A stretch of DNA of 64,000 nt. Source: Candidatus Microthrix parvicella Bio17-1. GTDB lineage: Bacteria > Actinomycetota > Acidimicrobiia > Acidimicrobiales > Microtrichaceae. Location of the stretch: contig NZ_AMPG01000002.1 of assembly GCF_000299415.1 (NCBI RefSeq), positions 1,005,193 to 1,069,192 of the forward strand, given 5' to 3'. The translations under genes were made by a program, and so were the position numbers. The notes under the pieces are model-generated. The model made no database searches. It was not told where the DNA came from and was given only the letters and a program-made list of their open reading frames with translations. Below, one piece after another: positions 1 to 9,926 of the stretch (positions are counted from its first letter, which is position 1; every line of letters starts with the position of its first letter).

Positions 1-1
1 C

Positions 2-1324
2 GCCAACGGGTTTACCGTGGTGGCGGCGAGTGTGTGCGGCCTACTGGCGTTCGGCGGGGCGTCACTGATCGTCAATCCGATTGCGACCCTTGGAATCGCT
101 GTAATCGGGCTGATAGTGCTCGGCCTCATGCGGCCACTTCGAGCGCGGAGCCGCGCCTACGCTCGGGAGCTAGCCGATTCGACCCGATTGCTCGGGCAAG
201 AGGTCTCGGAGATTGAGCTGCTTCACCGGGAGATCGAACTCTTTCAGGTCGCCGAACGGGCGCTTGGCCGAGTGAACCTACAGATCACCTCGTTCACGGA
301 CTCCATTCGACGGATCAGGATTCTTTCGACGGCTACACCTCAGCTGTTCCAGACCGCCATGCTCGCTGCAGCTGTGATCAGCCTGTTGCTAATAGTCGAG
401 AGCGTCGACGGTGCACGATTGGCATCAGTAGGTGCGGTTGTTCTACTTCTGATCAGGTCAATGTCCGCAGCTCAACAGTACGTGACGGCCAATCAGCGAG
501 TTATCGACAACGCCGCTTACGCCCAATCGGTAAGCGAACTGATCAACACGTTGTCGGTCAACCCAAACGCGTTCGGAAACGAGCGGCCTGCTTCCATGAC
601 CCCGATCCGGTTGGACCAGCTTTGTTTCAACTATGGAGATGACAGCAATGTTCTGACCAATATCCAAATCGAGTTACAAGAAGGCCAACTGGTGGGCGTG
701 GTCGGGCCCTCCGGAGCGGGGAAGTCCACTTTGGTCGAACTGCTGTTGCGCTTGCGTGAGCCAACCAACGGACGGATCTTAGGGGGGAGTACCGAGTGGC
801 AATCCATCGACCCAGGAGAATTCGCCAAGCGCGTCGCATTCGTGCCGCAGCAGTCAGTGCTGATCGCTGGCACCGTGGCGGAGAACGTCGATCTCTTCCG
901 CGGCCTTCCCCACGACCGCATCGTTCAGGCAATTAAAGAGGCCCACCTCGAGAAAGAAATTTCCGAACTTCCGGACGGAATCAATACTCGCCTCGGGACT
1001 GATGGCCGGGCGCTCTCCGGCGGCCAACGACAACGGCTTACCATCGCACGGGCTTTGGCAGGCGATCCAGAGGTTCTAATCCTCGATGAACCGACAAGTG
1101 CGCTCGACGCACTCTCAGAAGCTGCAATCCGCCAGACCCTTGAAGTGCTGCCCGCGGGGCGGTTGGTGATTGTGGTCGCTCATAGGTTCTCCACCTTGCG
1201 ATCCTGCAACCGAATCGTTGCACTCAACGAAGGTCGCATTGAGATCGATGCTTCACCCGAAGAAGTGCTTGAAAAATCCGACTTCTTCCGCGCAATGGTC
1301 AACGACGGTGTTCGAAATCCATAA
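2..1324 (+). CDS. ABC exporter, fused membrane and ATPase domains (5' partial)
   Basis: The frame is open from the first complete codon, so the gene starts outside the window. The N-terminal third has hydrophobic stretches (about 20-130 and 345-480 in the DNA) typical of an exporter membrane domain. The ATPase half is complete: Walker A GPSGAGKST near 703-729, Q-loop FVPQQ near 839, signature LSGGQRQR near 1015, Walker B VLILDEPTSALD near 1075 and the H-loop histidine in VVAHR near 1175. This is the half-transporter layout of MsbA/PglK-type flippases and exporters. Its place at the head of a glycosyltransferase cluster suggests export or flipping of a glycan or lipid-linked oligosaccharide; the substrate cannot be read from the sequence. 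Confidence 0.9.
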   Translation, partial: ANGFTVVAASVCGLLAFGGASLIVNPIATLGIAVIGLIVLGLMRPLRARSRAYARELADSTRLLGQEVSEIELLHREIELFQVAERALGRVNLQITSFTDSIRRIRILSTATPQLFQTAMLAAAVISLLLIVESVDGARLASVGAVVLLLIRSMSAAQQYVTANQRVIDNAAYAQSVSELINTLSVNPNAFGNERPASMTPIRLDQLCFNYGDDSNVLTNIQIELQEGQLVGVVGPSGAGKSTLVELLLRLREPTNGRILGGSTEWQSIDPGEFAKRVAFVPQQSVLIAGTVAENVDLFRGLPHDRIVQAIKEAHLEKEISELPDGINTRLGTDGRALSGGQRQRLTIARALAGDPEVLILDEPTSALDALSEAAIRQTLEVLPAGRLVIVVAHRFSTLRSCNRIVALNEGRIEIDASPEEVLEKSDFFRAMVNDGVRNP

Positions 1325-1432
1325 GGAACCCAAGGAAATCGAAGCTTCCAATAGATCTGACGATGCGCCCCCTGCTGAAAAGCTACAAACGCGCAACCGC
1401 TTGGAAACGACGTTGAAACGGCTGGAGACGCA

Positions 1433-3412
1433 GTGAGGCGCCTATTTCGGAGTCGGAAACACCCGTCAGGACAAGCGATGCAGCTGACGGTTCTCACGCC
1501 AGAGTGGGCTCGCACTGCGCCACACCTATCTGAACTCTATATTTCGATGGCCGAGCAAGGGGTGTCGGTTCGGACCAGCACTCTTCGGGCATGGGCCCTA
1601 ACTCCGGCCCGGACGATGCCGCGGTGTGAGGTGTTTCACCTCAACTGGCTGGATCACCTCGCCGGTCGGCAGCAAGCTACACAGCGAGCTGCCTGGCTGA
1701 TGAGGCTGATCGGACTTCTGGTGCTTGGCCGTGGTCGCGGACGGCGCGTGTGGTGGACCGTCCACAACGTAGAACCTCACGATCGGCCCAACTCCAGAAT
1801 CTTTGCCGTGGCAATGGCCCTTACCTTCACCCTGGCCAATACGGTGCAGTTCCTCTCGTCGTCCGCCGAGAAGGCGTTCTTCCTCAAGTACCCTTGGCTA
1901 CATCGGTTGCGTGGTAAGGCGATAGTGACGCCGCTGCCCGCCGTGTCGACGGAGTCAGCCATCAGGGAGCAGCCCGACTCTCACGACCGCCAGCCTACAT
2001 CCGATCACGTTGCCACCTTCCTGCTTTTCGGAATCCTCCGACGGGCCAAGAATGTGGTCGAGACGATTCGTTCGTTTGCGGCGCACAGCCCCGACCTCCA
2101 CCTTCGACGACTTGTCGTGGCCGGTCAAGCCGTCGACTTGAACTACGAGGCGGCCATCATTGATGCCGCTGCAAATTCAGGGTCCGTTGAGCTCCGGCTT
2201 TGGCGACACTCCGACGAGGACCTGGCTTCTCTGCTCTGGTCTGCCGACTGGAGCGTCTTCTTCTACGAGCGAACCTCAAACAGCGGCGCACTCATCACAT
2301 CGCTTGGCGAGGGTCTTCCGGCGATCGCCTCCGATCTTCCCTACTTTAACGAAATCGCAGCGGTCTCCGCAGGCGCTGTTCTGCTGACAGCACCGGCAGA
2401 CCTAGTCACGCCAGAGATGTGGGACCGGTGGGCGGCACAACGTGGCTCCGAGTCACATCTAGCGGCCCGGCGTCAGGCCCTAGCCACCGCAGAACGACAC
2501 CGCGCTGACGTGGTGGCGACGAGAATGATCGAACGATTGGTTGGTCCCGGACCGATTAGGTTCCGTGGAATCATGATTTCGAAATGGATACGCTGTCGTG
2601 CCCAGTCCCTATTGGACTTAGCGTCTCAGCTGACGTTCGTGTCATCCGCACGAGCTCAGCGCTTCGCGCTGACAAAGTCCAAGGGACCGGAGCCGGAACT
2701 CCGGCTTGTCATGGCACGATGCGGGGACCAAGCCTTCGTCGATGTTGGCGCCAATGCTGGCTTGTACACCGCCATTGCGCTCAAATCTGGAGCCCGATCG
2801 GTGGTGGCTGTGGAACCACTCCCTGAACTTGCTGCGCGGCTCCGCGCCACCTTTGGTCGACGGATTGAAGTTGTGGTTCGCGCGCTCTCGTCTACGACTG
2901 GAATGGCCACCTTGACCGTTCCGGCGGTGCAAGGAGTGGACCGACGGACCCGAGCCACACTTGATGGAGGGGCGAAAGGTCGGGAGCTGACGGTGCCGTT
3001 AGGTACCCTCGACGACCTCGGTATAGAAGCAGGTACAATGGTCAAGATCGATGTTGAGGGACACGAGTTGGAGGTTTTGGCTGGCGCAGAGGCAACGCTT
3101 GAGAGCCAGCGGGTCCAAACCTGGCTAATCGAGGCAGAGGTCCGCAATAATCCATCAGCGGTGTCGGACCTGATCGATCTGATGGGGACACATGGCTACA
3201 AAGGATGGGCTGTTCTGTCCGACAGCTTGGTGCCCGCATCCCACTTCGATGCCGAGATCCACCAGTCGGCAGCCGACCAGACCCGAATTGTTGGTGGCGG
3301 TCAGCGACCGCCCGGTTACGCCAACAACTTCTGCTTTGTTCTCCAGGCTGACGAACAAACGTTTATCGCATCGGCTCGGAAGGCTGGGTTCCACCTTCCC
3401 ACGCCGGACTGA
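1433..3412 (+). CDS. Glycosyltransferase fused to FkbM-type methyltransferase
   Basis: The 659-aa product has two catalytic modules. Residues about 15-370 look like a GT-B glycosyltransferase, with an acidic-rich donor-site stretch around YERTSNSGALITSLGEG followed by GLPAIASDLP. Residues about 430-590 are an FkbM-family SAM methyltransferase, with VDVGANAGLYTAIAL as the SAM-binding motif I and MVKIDVEGHE as the conserved FkbM motif. The GTG start has GGAG five bases upstream; an ATG at 1478 is an alternative. A fused transferase and O-methyltransferase would add a sugar and then methylate it or its neighbour. It follows the ABC exporter on the same strand after about 100 bases, so the two are probably co-transcribed. 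Confidence 0.85.
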   Translation: MRRLFRSRKHPSGQAMQLTVLTPEWARTAPHLSELYISMAEQGVSVRTSTLRAWALTPARTMPRCEVFHLNWLDHLAGRQQATQRAAWLMRLIGLLVLGRGRGRRVWWTVHNVEPHDRPNSRIFAVAMALTFTLANTVQFLSSSAEKAFFLKYPWLHRLRGKAIVTPLPAVSTESAIREQPDSHDRQPTSDHVATFLLFGILRRAKNVVETIRSFAAHSPDLHLRRLVVAGQAVDLNYEAAIIDAAANSGSVELRLWRHSDEDLASLLWSADWSVFFYERTSNSGALITSLGEGLPAIASDLPYFNEIAAVSAGAVLLTAPADLVTPEMWDRWAAQRGSESHLAARRQALATAERHRADVVATRMIERLVGPGPIRFRGIMISKWIRCRAQSLLDLASQLTFVSSARAQRFALTKSKGPEPELRLVMARCGDQAFVDVGANAGLYTAIALKSGARSVVAVEPLPELAARLRATFGRRIEVVVRALSSTTGMATLTVPAVQGVDRRTRATLDGGAKGRELTVPLGTLDDLGIEAGTMVKIDVEGHELEVLAGAEATLESQRVQTWLIEAEVRNNPSAVSDLIDLMGTHGYKGWAVLSDSLVPASHFDAEIHQSAADQTRIVGGGQRPPGYANNFCFVLQADEQTFIASARKAGFHLPTPD

Positions 3413-3661
3413 GGCGACTGGGCCGCCGGATGTCTGCCCGCTGGCTTGTTGATCGCTTTCAAGACCGTCCCCGCATCACGGCCTCCAGCGGACATCGCGC
3501 CCACGCGAAGCCGGAGGTTCTGGATGCAACATCACCATCATACTGGTAGCACGCCCCCGTTTCACCCTCAACTCGTTCCGGCCAAACCCACGCATATTGC
3601 TCACATTCCTGTTAAGTCCTACGGTTGATCCGAGGCAACGAAAGCTCCTAGGAGTCCGATC

Positions 3662-4504
3662 TTGCAAACGACACGTCCGACACGCGCCGCCCGAGTCCAC
3701 CGCCTGCTTGACCGGCCCGGAGGCCGGGCGGGTCTCGGACTGTTTCATTCGGCGAGGCATCTGGTGAAACATCGAGAATGGGTCTCTGTTCGTTGGCGCC
3801 GCCAAGGGTACTGGGAACTGAACTTCCCTGACGCGGTCGTGGCTCAGCCGTACCCGTACCTAGCGGAATACCGTGAGAAGGAAGAGATCGCTCGGGACGC
3901 GTATTTCCATCGCTACGTGCCCAAGGCTGGCGACACGGTGATGCACATCGGCGCTGGAGCTGGTTGGGAAGTCAATCTGCTCTCGCGAAGCGTCGGCCCC
4001 ACCGGTCATGTGCTCGTGATCGAGGCCCAGCCCCGGACGTTCGAATGGCTGGCCAAGCGAGTTGAGGCAAGCAAACTGTCGAACGTGACCCCTATTTGCG
4101 TCGCAGTGGCTGACCACGAGGGGGTGGTGTCGATATCGGACATGGACCGGCACCAATTGAACCGTGTGTTCGAAGGCGTCGGAGGCGGTGGCGTCGAGGT
4201 CGAATGCAAGTCCATCCCGCAGATCCTCGACGACCACGATGTCGATCACTTGGACCTGCTGACCATCAACATCGAGGGCGGCGAGCGCGCTGCGATTCGT
4301 GGACTTGGTAGCACGGACCATTCGATCCGGCGGATAGCGGTCAGTTGCCACGATTTCCTTGCCGATCGTGGCGGGGACGAGGGGACTAGAACGCGCGAGG
4401 ACGTTTGGGCAATGCTGCTCGATCTTGGCTTCGATGTGCAACGGCGTGATCAGAGCGATCCTCGCGATTGGGCTCGGGACTACCTGTATGCCGAGAGGGC
4501 ATAG
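3662..4504 (+). CDS. FkbM family methyltransferase
   Basis: The product is 280 aa. Motif I reads VMHIGAGAGWEVNLLS, followed by an acidic motif II (LVIEAQPRTFEWL) and the FkbM signature LLTINIEGGERAAIRGL. It probably transfers a methyl group from SAM to a hydroxyl of a sugar or similar envelope metabolite. The TTG start is supported by an AGGAG at 3650-3654 seven bases upstream, and no better start exists before the conserved core. It lies on the same strand as the preceding fusion gene but is separated by about 250 bases with no other gene. The next gene is convergent. Confidence 0.85.
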   Translation: MQTTRPTRAARVHRLLDRPGGRAGLGLFHSARHLVKHREWVSVRWRRQGYWELNFPDAVVAQPYPYLAEYREKEEIARDAYFHRYVPKAGDTVMHIGAGAGWEVNLLSRSVGPTGHVLVIEAQPRTFEWLAKRVEASKLSNVTPICVAVADHEGVVSISDMDRHQLNRVFEGVGGGGVEVECKSIPQILDDHDVDHLDLLTINIEGGERAAIRGLGSTDHSIRRIAVSCHDFLADRGGDEGTRTREDVWAMLLDLGFDVQRRDQSDPRDWARDYLYAERA

Positions 4505-4513
4505 CGCCAGCTG

Positions 4514-5656
4514 TTAGGCGCCACCTCGAAACTCCTGACCGGTGACGTCAATCACGCTGGAGTAGAGCGCCGCGAGTTCGGAGCCGACGCGGTCAAACGA
4601 CCAGTGGCCACGAGCGGCCTGAGCAATTGCGTCGCGATCGTACGTGGTGGCCACGACTTCAAGGACCGCTTCCGCCAGACTGGGCGCGTCGGCCTCAGGT
4701 ACAAGACGGCCGTTGCTTGAGTCGATGAGTTCTGCAAGACCGCCCACTGCTGGCGCAACGGCAGGAACCCCGAGGCAGAGCGCTTCCGCAACCGCGGTCC
4801 CGAACATTTCTGACAGCGTCCCCGTCACGAAAGCGGCTGCTGGTGCCGCGACCTCAGCCACTCGTTCACGGCTGAGTGGGCCGTGAAACCGAACAGCCGA
4901 CCCAAGTCCCAGCCGGTCGGCGTGGGCCCGCAGCTCATGCTCAAGGGGCCCTCCACCAACGATGTCCAGTTCGAGTTTGGGTTCGATTCCCCTTGCCAAC
5001 GCCAGTGCACCGAGCACGAGGTCGACGCGCTTCTCTGGGGACAGCCGACCTACCGTGACGAGCCTTGGTGGGGAAGAGGGTGGACGCACGAGATGGCCGG
5101 TCATCTCGGGATCGATCGGACAGGGAATGACCTGGATGGGGCCAGGGACCCCGTGCCTCATCATCTGATCCGCCAAGTACCGGCACACCGCGATGACGCC
5201 CTGCGCCCCCGCTGCGCCCTTGATAGCGACCTTGAGGCCTGCCTTCGACAGGCGATAGTGGGCGGCGCTGCCGAGGTCAAGCGCTGCGAATGCAGCGCTG
5301 TGCTCTGTGTGCACATGCGCCGGGCGGCCTCTCATGTGCAGAATTGGCCCCATCTCACGGTAGAAATGCGTGTGAATAATGTCGACTCGGCGACGCTTGC
5401 GCACTTCCTCGATGACCCGGGCGATGCGTCGACCAAGGATCCAGTCAGACAGCGGCCGGAACACACGATCGGGGCGGATTTGAACCCGCTCGATTTGGAA
5501 GTGGTCATCAGATCCGGCAACGCCGGCCGCGATCCTTGGTCCAACCGCGTGCGGAACCACCTCGACCTCGACGACGTCAGCACCTCCAGCCCGTGCGGCG
5601 ACGGCCCAATCCTTGCCAAAGGGATACCTGGACTCCATCACCATCACGACAAGCAC
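4514..5656 (-). CDS. Glycosyltransferase family 4 (GT-B fold)
   Basis: About 380 aa from a GTG at 5656 that follows a GAGGAG motif with a nine-base spacer. The frame is open further upstream, but that part is not protein-like and overlaps the intercistronic region. N-terminal features fit a retaining GT-B enzyme: the start VLVVMVMESRYPFGKDW, an IIHTHFYREMG loop and HTEHSAAF. The donor domain has LVTVGRLSPEKRVDLVLGA and the E-x7-E stretch in SEMFGTAVAEALCLGVP. It should transfer a nucleotide-activated sugar at the cytoplasmic face of the membrane. It is transcribed toward the preceding methyltransferase and divergently from the next one. Confidence 0.88.
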   Translation of the reverse strand: MLVVMVMESRYPFGKDWAVAARAGGADVVEVEVVPHAVGPRIAAGVAGSDDHFQIERVQIRPDRVFRPLSDWILGRRIARVIEEVRKRRRVDIIHTHFYREMGPILHMRGRPAHVHTEHSAAFAALDLGSAAHYRLSKAGLKVAIKGAAGAQGVIAVCRYLADQMMRHGVPGPIQVIPCPIDPEMTGHLVRPPSSPPRLVTVGRLSPEKRVDLVLGALALARGIEPKLELDIVGGGPLEHELRAHADRLGLGSAVRFHGPLSRERVAEVAAPAAAFVTGTLSEMFGTAVAEALCLGVPAVAPAVGGLAELIDSSNGRLVPEADAPSLAEAVLEVVATTYDRDAIAQAARGHWSFDRVGSELAALYSSVIDVTGQEFRGGA

Positions 5657-5900
5657 GCGATCCAACTCCTCGTCCGTCGACCCATCGAGCGAATGTGCGC
5701 ACCGGGGGCAACCCGAACGCTCACGATACTTGAGAATGCCTGGGCACCATGCTGGAGGAACGACTGCACCACCGGCGGCGGTGGCGAGTACCACTTCAAG
5801 CTGCAGCCTCCGTGCCGGTCGTGGTGGGCGGGGTCGCATTAGTCAAGGTACTTCTTACGCTCCACTGGGGGTGGTGCCTTGCTCAAGTAGTATCGACCAT

Positions 5901-6734
5901 GTGACCGATCAGATGCCGACACGACTGACCACTGTGCGAAATGTCGCACGCAACGCGCTCCGACCTCGATATGGCATCGAGATGGTTCGCAAGGTCAGCG
6001 ATCGTGTGAAAGAGGCAGGCAACCGCACCGATCGTGAGGCGGTTAAACGATGGTGCCGGGCACAAGAGGAGAGCGCCGATGATCTCTTTGGGTCGCTGGA
6101 TCCAGTTCTGTGGGCGGAGGCCGTTGGGTTCGCAGCCGAGTTCACCGCTGCTGCACGTTCGAAACTGGATCGCCTGGGGGTCGACATGGGCGGCGGAGGT
6201 GACTACCGCATTCTCTACTTCCTGACCCGCTATCTGAGGCCGGAAGTCGTGCTCGAAACAGGAGTCGCCGCCGGGTTTACGTCGTCCTCCGTGCTCACGG
6301 CGATGGATCGCAACGGCTCGGGTCACCTATGGTCCAGCGACTTTCCTTACTTCCGGCATGCCAACCCGGAAGCTGACATCGGGGTCCTCGTGGACCCCGG
6401 CCTCAAGGACCGTTGGACCCTGCTCACGCAAGGCGACAGAGCAAACCTCCCGCAGATTCTCAACGAGTGCGGCCCGATCCAACTTCTGCACTACGACTCC
6501 GACAAGACGGCTTCTGGTCGCGCCTTCGCGCTCGATGCTGTATCGAGCCACCTGACCGACGATTGCGTGGTCATCTTCGATGACGTCGACGACGACTTCC
6601 ACTTTCGCGACTGGTCCGCCGAGCTCTCGCATGGGAGCCACGTATTCCAATTTGGCGGCAAGCACCTTGGCGTGGCCTGCTTGGGCGGTCCGCTCAGCGA
6701 GCTGCCACCCGCAGCGCCCTCCGCTTCTGGATGA
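5901..6734 (+). CDS. Class I SAM-dependent methyltransferase (Methyltransf_24-like)
   Basis: About 277 aa from GTG 5901; an ATG at 5913 would also serve. The core reads VVLETGVAAGFTSSSVL, a SAM-binding glycine loop, then LWSSDFPYF and an LLHYDSDKT segment with YDSD. This matches the Methyltransf_24 / cephalosporin-hydroxylase-like group common in glycan and natural-product clusters. The open frame extends left to 5613 but overlaps the opposite-strand glycosyltransferase and has no family similarity there. The stop is about 20 bases from the stop of the convergent asparagine synthetase. Confidence 0.75.
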   Translation: MTDQMPTRLTTVRNVARNALRPRYGIEMVRKVSDRVKEAGNRTDREAVKRWCRAQEESADDLFGSLDPVLWAEAVGFAAEFTAAARSKLDRLGVDMGGGGDYRILYFLTRYLRPEVVLETGVAAGFTSSSVLTAMDRNGSGHLWSSDFPYFRHANPEADIGVLVDPGLKDRWTLLTQGDRANLPQILNECGPIQLLHYDSDKTASGRAFALDAVSSHLTDDCVVIFDDVDDDFHFRDWSAELSHGSHVFQFGGKHLGVACLGGPLSELPPAAPSASG

Positions 6735-6753
6735 CGGCCACGAGCACCAGTTG

Positions 6754-8688
6754 TCAGGCGGCCCTTCCCTGCTCTGCCCACACGGAGAACATGATGACGT
6801 CCCAGAGTTCATATGCGTTGTTGCGATTACCCGATTGGTGGTCGTTCCATGCCCGGCTGATTGGAGCTTCAGCGAGATGCTGGGAGGAGACACTTCCGAA
6901 GAGATGGTCTTCCGACCACTCTTTGAGAGGGCCTCGCAGCCACTCCTCGATCGGAACCCCGAAGCCGGACTTTGGTCGATCCATGTCCGCCGTCGGAACG
7001 TACCGATCGATCACTTGCCGGAGCGGCCATTTGGCGGTGCCGTTCCGCACTTTGAACTCCGCTGGCAGCGAAGCTGCAAACTCGACGATGTCTCGGTCGA
7101 GGAAAGGGATCCGGCCCTCCAGCGACACCGACATGGTGGCCCGGTCGACTTTGCAGAGGATGTCGTCGGGCAGATAAGTGACGGCGTCGACGGCGGACAT
7201 GTGCTCGACGATGCCCGGTACGTTGGGCCAGCGTTCGCTGTCGGTGTGCAGAGTTGGAGGTTCAGTGCTTCCCGGCACGAGCTCCGTCGGCCGATGCCAG
7301 TGGCTGACCAACCGGTTGTACACCTCGTAGGCCGAGGACGCATCGGCCACGCCTGCGACCTTGCCGACCTTCATCCCGAACATTCGGGGACGCCGGGAGG
7401 CCGGAATGAGCTGTGCGGCCTGGTCCCATCTGTTCGGCGGCACGGCAGCCAGTGCTGCGGCACCGCGGCGCCGCAGCGCCATCGGAGTTCGCTCAAGCTG
7501 CTTCCAGATGCCGGGCACCCACGCATACCGGTTGTAGCCGACGAACAGCTCGTCTCCCCCGTCGCCGGACAACGCGACCGTGACGTCCTTGCGGGCCAGC
7601 TCGGCGACCAGCCGGGTCGGCACCTGGGACGAGTCGGCAAAAGGCTCGTCGTGGATGGTGCCGAGCTGTTCGACCACTCGGAGAGCGTCGGCGTCGGTGA
7701 CGATCAGTTCGGTGTGGTCGGTCCCCAGTTGCGCCGCTACCGAGCGAGCGTCCGAGGACTCGTCGTAGTCCCGAGCCGTCGAGCCGATGGTGAAGGTTTT
7801 CACCGGGCTTGTAGCGACCTGCTGGGCGACGGCGACGACCGCGGTGCTATCGATCCCTCCGGACAGGAATGCACCTACTGGCACGTCGGCCACCATGCGC
7901 CGTTCTACCGATCGACGCAGCAGACGGTCCAGCTCGTCGACGGCCTCCTCGGCCGTACCGGCGAAGGTTGCACCACGCTCGACAACGTCGTAGTAGGACC
8001 AGTACTGCTCGGGCTCCCCCACCGCGCCGTCGGGTGCGATCTCAACAGTGCAGCCGGGTTCCAGCTTGAAGATGCCCTCGCGGATCGTCCACGGCGCCGG
8101 CACGTACTTGTGCCGGAAGTACAGCGCCAGGGCGTTGCGATCGACCGGCCGGTCGAAGCCTGGATGGGCCGCCAGCACGTCCAGGGTGGAGCCGAACAGC
8201 ACCTCTCCGTTGCCGATGGTGCCGTAGTAGATGGGCTTCTCCCCCATCCGGTCCCGTACCAGGGTGAGCGTGCGCTCCTCACGGTCCCACAGCCCAAACG
8301 CGTACATCCCGTCGATTCGGTCCAGCGTTGAGTCCAGCCCCCACCGCGCGATCGCCTCGATGAGCACCTCGGTGTCGGAGTGCCCCTTGAGCTTCACCCC
8401 GGCCGACTTCAGGTAGGCAGCAAGTTCCCGGTGGTTGTAGATCTCGCCGTTGTAGGTGATCGTCCACCTGCCGTCGGCGGAGACCATCGGCTGCGCCCCG
8501 TGCTCGCTGAGATCGAGGATCGACAGCCGTCGATGGCCGAAGCCAATGCCGGCCTGCTCGTCGACCCACGAACCGGAGCCGTCAGGACCGCGAGAACGCA
8601 TCGGCTCGGCCATCGACTCGAGCAGCCGCTCGGTATCTTCCGACGGGCGGCGCCGACGGGGATCGAGGACGCCGACGATCCCGCACAT
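6754..8688 (-). CDS. asnB: Asparagine synthetase, glutamine-hydrolysing
   Basis: The 644-aa product begins MCGIVGVLDP, so the mature N-terminal Cys of a class II glutamine amidotransferase is present. GFGHRRLSILDLSEHGAQPM and TYNGEIYN complete the glutaminase site. The synthetase half has the PP-loop FLSGGIDSTAVV. The enzyme hydrolyses glutamine and transfers ammonia to an adenylated carboxylate, classically aspartate. Homologues of this length are frequent in exopolysaccharide and O-antigen clusters, where they probably amidate a sugar acid or amino-acid substituent. AGAGG lies upstream of the ATG. Although PqqD and kinase genes occur later in the window, this gene sits among glycosyltransferases and has an intact glutaminase, unlike lasso cyclases. 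Confidence 0.9.
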   Translation of the reverse strand: MCGIVGVLDPRRRRPSEDTERLLESMAEPMRSRGPDGSGSWVDEQAGIGFGHRRLSILDLSEHGAQPMVSADGRWTITYNGEIYNHRELAAYLKSAGVKLKGHSDTEVLIEAIARWGLDSTLDRIDGMYAFGLWDREERTLTLVRDRMGEKPIYYGTIGNGEVLFGSTLDVLAAHPGFDRPVDRNALALYFRHKYVPAPWTIREGIFKLEPGCTVEIAPDGAVGEPEQYWSYYDVVERGATFAGTAEEAVDELDRLLRRSVERRMVADVPVGAFLSGGIDSTAVVAVAQQVATSPVKTFTIGSTARDYDESSDARSVAAQLGTDHTELIVTDADALRVVEQLGTIHDEPFADSSQVPTRLVAELARKDVTVALSGDGGDELFVGYNRYAWVPGIWKQLERTPMALRRRGAAALAAVPPNRWDQAAQLIPASRRPRMFGMKVGKVAGVADASSAYEVYNRLVSHWHRPTELVPGSTEPPTLHTDSERWPNVPGIVEHMSAVDAVTYLPDDILCKVDRATMSVSLEGRIPFLDRDIVEFAASLPAEFKVRNGTAKWPLRQVIDRYVPTADMDRPKSGFGVPIEEWLRGPLKEWSEDHLFGSVSSQHLAEAPISRAWNDHQSGNRNNAYELWDVIMFSVWAEQGRAA

Positions 8689-8850
8689 CAGGCGGACCTC
8701 TGCATGGTGCGCCTACCCGGCCTCTGACCTGCGCTCATGAACGAATCCGTACCTCTCAGCCGGTGTTGCTACCGCCGTGATTCTGACAGACTTTGCAATC
8801 GTGCCAACTATCCCCTCCATCGCTGCCGCTGGCGCCCAACGGCTGGCCTG

Positions 8851-9918
8851 ATGCGCATCTTGCAGGTCGCCACCAGCAGCCTTCGACGGGGCGCCGAGGT
8901 GTTCGCCGCCCAGCTTGGCTCCGAGCTGGGTCGACGCGGCCATGAGGTGACGACGATCTCGTTGGAACACCGAAACGGCGAGCATGGCCTGGCATTCGAA
9001 GAGCTAGCGGTGCCTGGGCGAGGGCCCCGGGCAGTGCTCGAGTTGGCCCGCAGGGCACGGGCGTGCGATGTGCTGATCGCTCACGGCGGCTCGACGCTGT
9101 TGCCGGTGGCCATCGCTGCCAAGCTGGCACGACGCCCGTTCGTGTACCGAAACATCGGCGACCCCTCATTTTGGGGACGGTCCCGCGGGGCCGCGCTGCG
9201 AATCGGCGCGCCGCTGCGGTCCGCCGCGCAGGTGGTGGCGCTCTACCCTGACGCCGCCGACTACATGCGGGAGCACTACCGACTGCCAGACGAGCGGCTG
9301 GTCGTTGCGCCCAACGCCGTCGATGTCGACCGCTTTGCCGCCGCCACTTCGGCGCAGCGCCGATCGGTGCGTGCCGAGCTCAGCCTGCCGCCAACCCAGA
9401 TCGTGCTCGGCTACCTCGGCAACCTGTCCGAGGAGAAGCGTCCGGGGTGGGCGCTGGCCACGGTTGAGGCGCTCGAGGACGCCACGCTGCTGATGGCCGG
9501 GGATGGTCCGCTCCGGGCCGAGCTGGACCAACGGGCCCGATCGCTCGGCACACGAGAGAGCACGCCGGCGTGTCGACTGCTGGGGCCGGTTTCGGATCCG
9601 CAGCGTTTTCTGGCTGCGATCGACGTGCTGCTGCTGCCCAGCGCCACCGAGGGCATCCCCGGGGTGCTGGTCGAGGCCGCACTCGTCGGCGTTCCGACCG
9701 TTGCAACCGATGTTGGCGGTGTGCGTGATGCGCTCACGACGATGAGTGCCGGCGTCTGTGTTCCAGTCGACGACTTCGACGGCTTTGTTGCGGCCGTTCG
9801 AGGCGTGGCCGCCGATCCGGGCGGGTACCGGCCCGATCGGGACGCCGCGCTCGAGCACCACGCCATCGAGGCAGTGGCCGATCGGTGGGAGCAGGTGGTG
9901 TTGCAGGTCGGCGGGTAA
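8851..9918 (+). CDS. Glycosyltransferase family 4
   Basis: About 355 aa. The start is placed at ATG 8851 because MRILQVATSSLRRGAEVFA is the typical GT4 N-terminus with its glycine-rich acceptor loop; the frame extends 38 codons further left but without similarity. The donor domain shows VLGYLGNLSEEKRPGWAL, LLMAGDGPLRAEL and the E-x7-E region SATEGIPGVLVEAALVGVP. It should act in the cytoplasm on an envelope glycan. It is divergent from asnB, and the roughly 160 bases between them probably hold both promoters. Confidence 0.88.
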   Translation: MRILQVATSSLRRGAEVFAAQLGSELGRRGHEVTTISLEHRNGEHGLAFEELAVPGRGPRAVLELARRARACDVLIAHGGSTLLPVAIAAKLARRPFVYRNIGDPSFWGRSRGAALRIGAPLRSAAQVVALYPDAADYMREHYRLPDERLVVAPNAVDVDRFAAATSAQRRSVRAELSLPPTQIVLGYLGNLSEEKRPGWALATVEALEDATLLMAGDGPLRAELDQRARSLGTRESTPACRLLGPVSDPQRFLAAIDVLLLPSATEGIPGVLVEAALVGVPTVATDVGGVRDALTTMSAGVCVPVDDFDGFVAAVRGVAADPGGYRPDRDAALEHHAIEAVADRWEQVVLQVGG

Positions 9919-9926
9919 CGGCCGCC

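Noticed and set aside
6580..8331. Long plus-strand open frame
   Set aside because: Entirely antisense to asnB; long antisense frames are expected in high-GC DNA.
6754..8688. Lasso-peptide cyclase (asparagine synthetase-like) linked to the PqqD and kinase genes
   Set aside because: The enzyme has the N-terminal Cys and complete glutaminase, sits among glycosyltransferases 6 kb away, and no leader peptidase of the transglutaminase-like B2 type or lasso precursor is visible.
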